Below, piece after piece: positions 6,481-7,714 of a DNA stretch of 7,714 nt. The position numbers and the translations under genes were made by a program. Under the pieces are notes generated by a model. That model did no database searches and was not told the DNA's origin. It saw only the letters and a list, made by a program, of their open reading frames with translations. The stretch's first letter is position 1. Every line of letters starts with the position of its first letter. The stretch comes from an uncultured Terriglobus sp. (GTDB lineage Bacteria > Acidobacteriota > Terriglobia > Terriglobales > Acidobacteriaceae). The DNA lies in the NCBI GenBank assembly GCA_937859825.1, contig CALMAP010000196.1:1-7714 (forward strand), in the 5' to 3' direction.

Positions 6481-7068
6481 ATGCGCCGGGCTCATCTACA
6501 CCTGATTGACAGAAGCGGAGTTGTTCTCAATGCCGAGGTACACGCGGCTTGCGAGAAAGCATTCACTCGTGTCGTGCTCGATTTTCCGAACTTCGATCAG
6601 GCGCTGATTGCCGATTGGGCCGAGGAAATTGCCGTAGACATGGACGGACACGGAGAGGCGATTCAATTCCCGAAGCGTTACGCCTACATGGCCCTGAGAG
6701 GGCGAGTGCGCGATTGGTCACGTACAGGTGCGGGCCGAGCGGAGTTGAAAGGCATCGGACCAGATCTCGAAGAGGTCGCAGGGGTAACCGAATCCTCAAG
6801 AGACCAAACTGAACGGGAGGTACTGATGAAACAGATTCTTCCTGAGCTGAGCGAACGAGATCGCGCTATTCTCGTTCTGTTGCTGAACGAGCAATCCACA
6901 TCTGCTGTTGCAACGTTCTTAGGTGTGAACTATATGGCTGCAGCCAAGGCAATGCAGCGTATGAAGGATCGGGTCTCAGTCGTCTTGAACGGCAGGCGGC
7001 ATAAAGCCGAAGATGGGCCTAGAGTTGGCGAAATTCGCTTAACGAGAGGGATAGGCAGTGAATCGTGA
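6481..7068 (+). CDS. ECF-like sigma-70 family sigma factor
   Basis: A 195-residue protein with the two-domain layout of small (ECF-type) sigma factors, which direct RNA polymerase to specific promoters. Region 2 is at about 17-86: an acidic ADWAEEIAVDMDG helix, then FPKRYAYMALRGRVRDWSRTG, matching the usual F..Y...R.R.D..R pattern that melts and reads the -10. Region 4 is at about 112-170: LPELSERDRAILVLLL followed by a helix-turn-helix (about 137-163). The region 2/4 linker is short and charged. The ATG at 6481 is used; an in-frame GTG at 6430 would add 17 residues with no family resemblance. The ribosome site before 6481 is weak (TTGAGA). Its 3' end overlaps the next gene by 11 nt, the usual arrangement of a sigma factor and its anti-sigma. 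It diverges from the T4SS operon, which suggests but does not prove that it controls transfer. The sequence is distant from well-known groups, so subgroup and target promoter are unknown. Confidence 0.75.
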   Translation: MRRAHLHLIDRSGVVLNAEVHAACEKAFTRVVLDFPNFDQALIADWAEEIAVDMDGHGEAIQFPKRYAYMALRGRVRDWSRTGAGRAELKGIGPDLEEVAGVTESSRDQTEREVLMKQILPELSERDRAILVLLLNEQSTSAVATFLGVNYMAAAKAMQRMKDRVSVVLNGRRHKAEDGPRVGEIRLTRGIGSES

Positions 7069-7318
7069 GTTGATGAAGGACTTCCTCCGGGAACAATTTC
7101 CGAATCCGGAAAGAAAGGGCTGTCCTGATGAGGATGTCCTACAGGCCCTGGCTGAAGACCGTATCGCTCCAAACGATCCTGCACTGCTCCATGTTGGCTC
7201 TTGCTCCGAGTGCTACACGGAGTACCTTCACCTTCGACGCGAGATTGAAGAAGAAAGGCTGAAGAACCATTCGAACGTTCTTCCCTTCCCTGATCGCTCT
7301 AAGAATCAAACCTCCTAG
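7058..7318 (+). CDS. small zinc-motif protein, likely soluble anti-sigma factor
   Basis: An 86-residue protein beginning at a GTG (7058) with GAGAGG upstream, inside the 3' end of the sigma gene. It contains C22 (in GCPDED) and H45-x3-C49-x2-C52 (HVGSCSEC), the spacing of zinc-binding anti-sigma (ZAS, zf-HC2) domains, preceded by an acidic helix (DVLQALAEDRI) typical of that fold. The rest is a charged helix (about 53-69) and a short polar tail. There is no transmembrane segment, unlike many anti-sigmas, so it would act in the cytoplasm, perhaps sensing redox or zinc state as RsrA/ChrR-type proteins do. An alternative start is the ATG at 7073. The role is inferred from motif and position; a small unrelated zinc protein is the alternative. 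Confidence 0.62.
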   Translation: MNRELMKDFLREQFPNPERKGCPDEDVLQALAEDRIAPNDPALLHVGSCSECYTEYLHLRREIEEERLKNHSNVLPFPDRSKNQTS

Positions 7319-7420
7319 ATTTGATTTAGAGATTTTGACTTTTCCGTCAGGGCCACAGGCCTACTCCTGTTTCCTCATATGTCTCTTGATCTCATGTTCT
7401 CTTGCTTCCTTATATAGGGT
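7319..7420. other. AT-richer gene-free stretch before the repeat array
   Basis: This stretch is visibly richer in A and T than the genes around it. It includes TTGATTTAGAGATTTTGAC and TTCCTTATATAGG, plus a short direct repeat TCTCTTG at 7382-7388 and 7398-7404. An AT-rich block beside direct repeats is what replication origins use for strand opening. No DnaA box matching TTATCCACA is present. No gene is seen here. Confidence 0.4.
7355..7370 (+). terminator. weak terminator candidate after the anti-sigma gene
   Basis: ACAGG and CCTGT form a 5-bp stem with a 6-nt loop, 37 nt after the stop codon, followed by TTCCTCATAT. The stem is short and the T-run is broken, so termination would be inefficient. 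It is listed because no better stop signal separates the sigma/anti-sigma genes from the repeat field. Confidence 0.22.
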
Positions 7421-7524
7421 GACGCGGAAGCCCACTTTCTGAGACACGGAAGCCCACCATTCTCTACGCGAAGGCCCACTTCTTCATACGCGAAAGCCCA
7501 CTATCGCGTACTCGGAAGCCCACC
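7421..7524. other. candidate replication origin core (five 22-bp spaced iterons)
   Basis: The regularly spaced block of five repeats next to the AT-richer stretch (7319-7420) is the best candidate for an origin. Twenty-two-base spacing is the classic value for iteron origins of theta-replicating plasmids. The initiator gene would be expected close by, and the frame opening at 7622 is placed where such a gene often begins. This is inference from architecture only. Confidence 0.45.
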
Positions 7525-7708
7525 TGAAAACAAGGAAATCCTCGAACTCTGCGGATATACGCGGCAGCCCACCACTGTGATCTGGTATACGCGGAAGCCC
7601 ACCGATCAGTAGGTGTAAGCGATGAACTCTGTGCTGGCCATTGTTCCCCTCAGCACCGATCTGAGCCTGTTTCCGGTCTTTTCTCCTCAATATACGCGGA
7701 AGCCCACC
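7421..7708 (+). repeat. iteron-like array: eight direct copies of a 16-bp repeat
   Basis: The consensus is TACGCGGAAGCCCACC. Copies start at 7421, 7443, 7465, 7487, 7509, 7558, 7588 and 7693, all in the same direction. The first five are exactly 22 bp apart (6-nt spacers differing in sequence), placing each copy on the same face of the helix; the last three are spaced irregularly. The copies at 7588 and 7693 match the consensus perfectly and the others differ at one to three bases. Invariant positions are A2, C3, C5, G6 and the block GCCCAC. The last three copies share the longer form TATACGCGG. Same-face direct repeats next to an AT-rich block are typical of iterons bound by a plasmid replication initiator. 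Clustered transposase-binding repeats at an IS21-type end are the main alternative, since those elements can also carry several internal copies. Confidence 0.9.
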
Positions 7709-7714
7709 TTAGCC
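7622..7714 (+). CDS. possible 5' end of a gene beyond the repeats (replication initiator candidate), cut by the window edge
   Basis: An ATG at 7622 with AGGTG six nt upstream opens a frame of 31 codons with no stop before the window ends. The visible protein starts MNSVLAIVPLSTDLSLFPVF and continues to TRKPTLA, with the last repeat copy (7693-7708) inside the coding region. Placement directly after an iteron-like array fits a Rep gene. The copy at 7588 overlaps an extended -10-like TGGTATAC, so the encoded protein could repress its own promoter by binding repeats. Thirty-one codons are too few to assign a family, and an open frame of this length can occur by chance. Confidence 0.38.
   Translation, partial: MNSVLAIVPLSTDLSLFPVFSPQYTRKPTLA

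Noticed and set aside
7484..7690. 68-codon minus-strand open frame across the repeats
   Set aside because: Its GGLPRI repeats are just the translated DNA repeat; no ribosome site supports it.
7421..7708. CRISPR array
   Set aside because: Repeats are 16 bp with 6-nt spacers and then irregular gaps; CRISPR repeats and spacers are both longer and more uniform, and no cas gene is present.
1..7714. tRNA or rRNA genes, integrase attachment sites
   Set aside because: No cloverleaf-like sequence, rRNA segment or recombinase gene was noticed when reading both strands.

Overview
The window carries part of a conjugation-type type IV secretion system (T4SS) on the minus strand, a divergent sigma factor/anti-sigma pair on the plus strand, and an iteron-like array of direct repeats at the right edge. 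Together these look like the backbone of a plasmid or integrative conjugative element from a GC-rich Gram-negative bacterium. The wording of the VirB9, VirB10 and VirB4 proteins reminds me of elements in Acidobacteriota (Terriglobia), but that is an impression and could not be tested here.

Layout. Positions 1-6228, minus strand, read from right to left: VirB2 pilin, VirB3, VirB4 ATPase, VirB9, VirB10, and a VirB5/TrbJ-like protein. The genes abut or overlap (gaps of -20 to +39 nt), so they almost certainly form one transcript. It probably continues past position 1, where a GC-rich hairpin and a possible new start codon lie. The order matches RP4 trbC-D-E-(F)-G-I-J without trbF (VirB8), and neither VirB11 nor VirD4 is in the window. 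Positions 6229-6480 form a divergent control region. On the minus strand it holds a hairpin that would bury the virB2 Shine-Dalgarno sequence, two nested inverted repeats, and a six-codon open frame behind a perfect AGGAGG. Positions 6481-7318, plus strand, hold an ECF-like sigma factor overlapping a small soluble protein with an HxxxCxxC zinc motif, a likely anti-sigma factor. Positions 7319-7714 hold an AT-richer stretch and then eight same-direction copies of a 16-bp repeat (consensus TACGCGGAAGCCCACC), the first five exactly 22 bp apart. A reading frame with a plausible ribosome-binding site opens at 7622, inside the repeat field, and runs off the right edge. It could be the start of a replication initiator.

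Working model (inference). VirB4 powers assembly, VirB9 and VirB10 form the envelope core, VirB3 links to the inner membrane, and VirB2 and VirB5 form the pilus. The divergent sigma/anti-sigma pair and the structured leader are good candidates for controlling when the secretion operon is expressed. The repeat field would be a replication origin or, less likely, a transposase-binding end. The long plus-strand open frames opposite the T4SS genes are shadows of high GC content.
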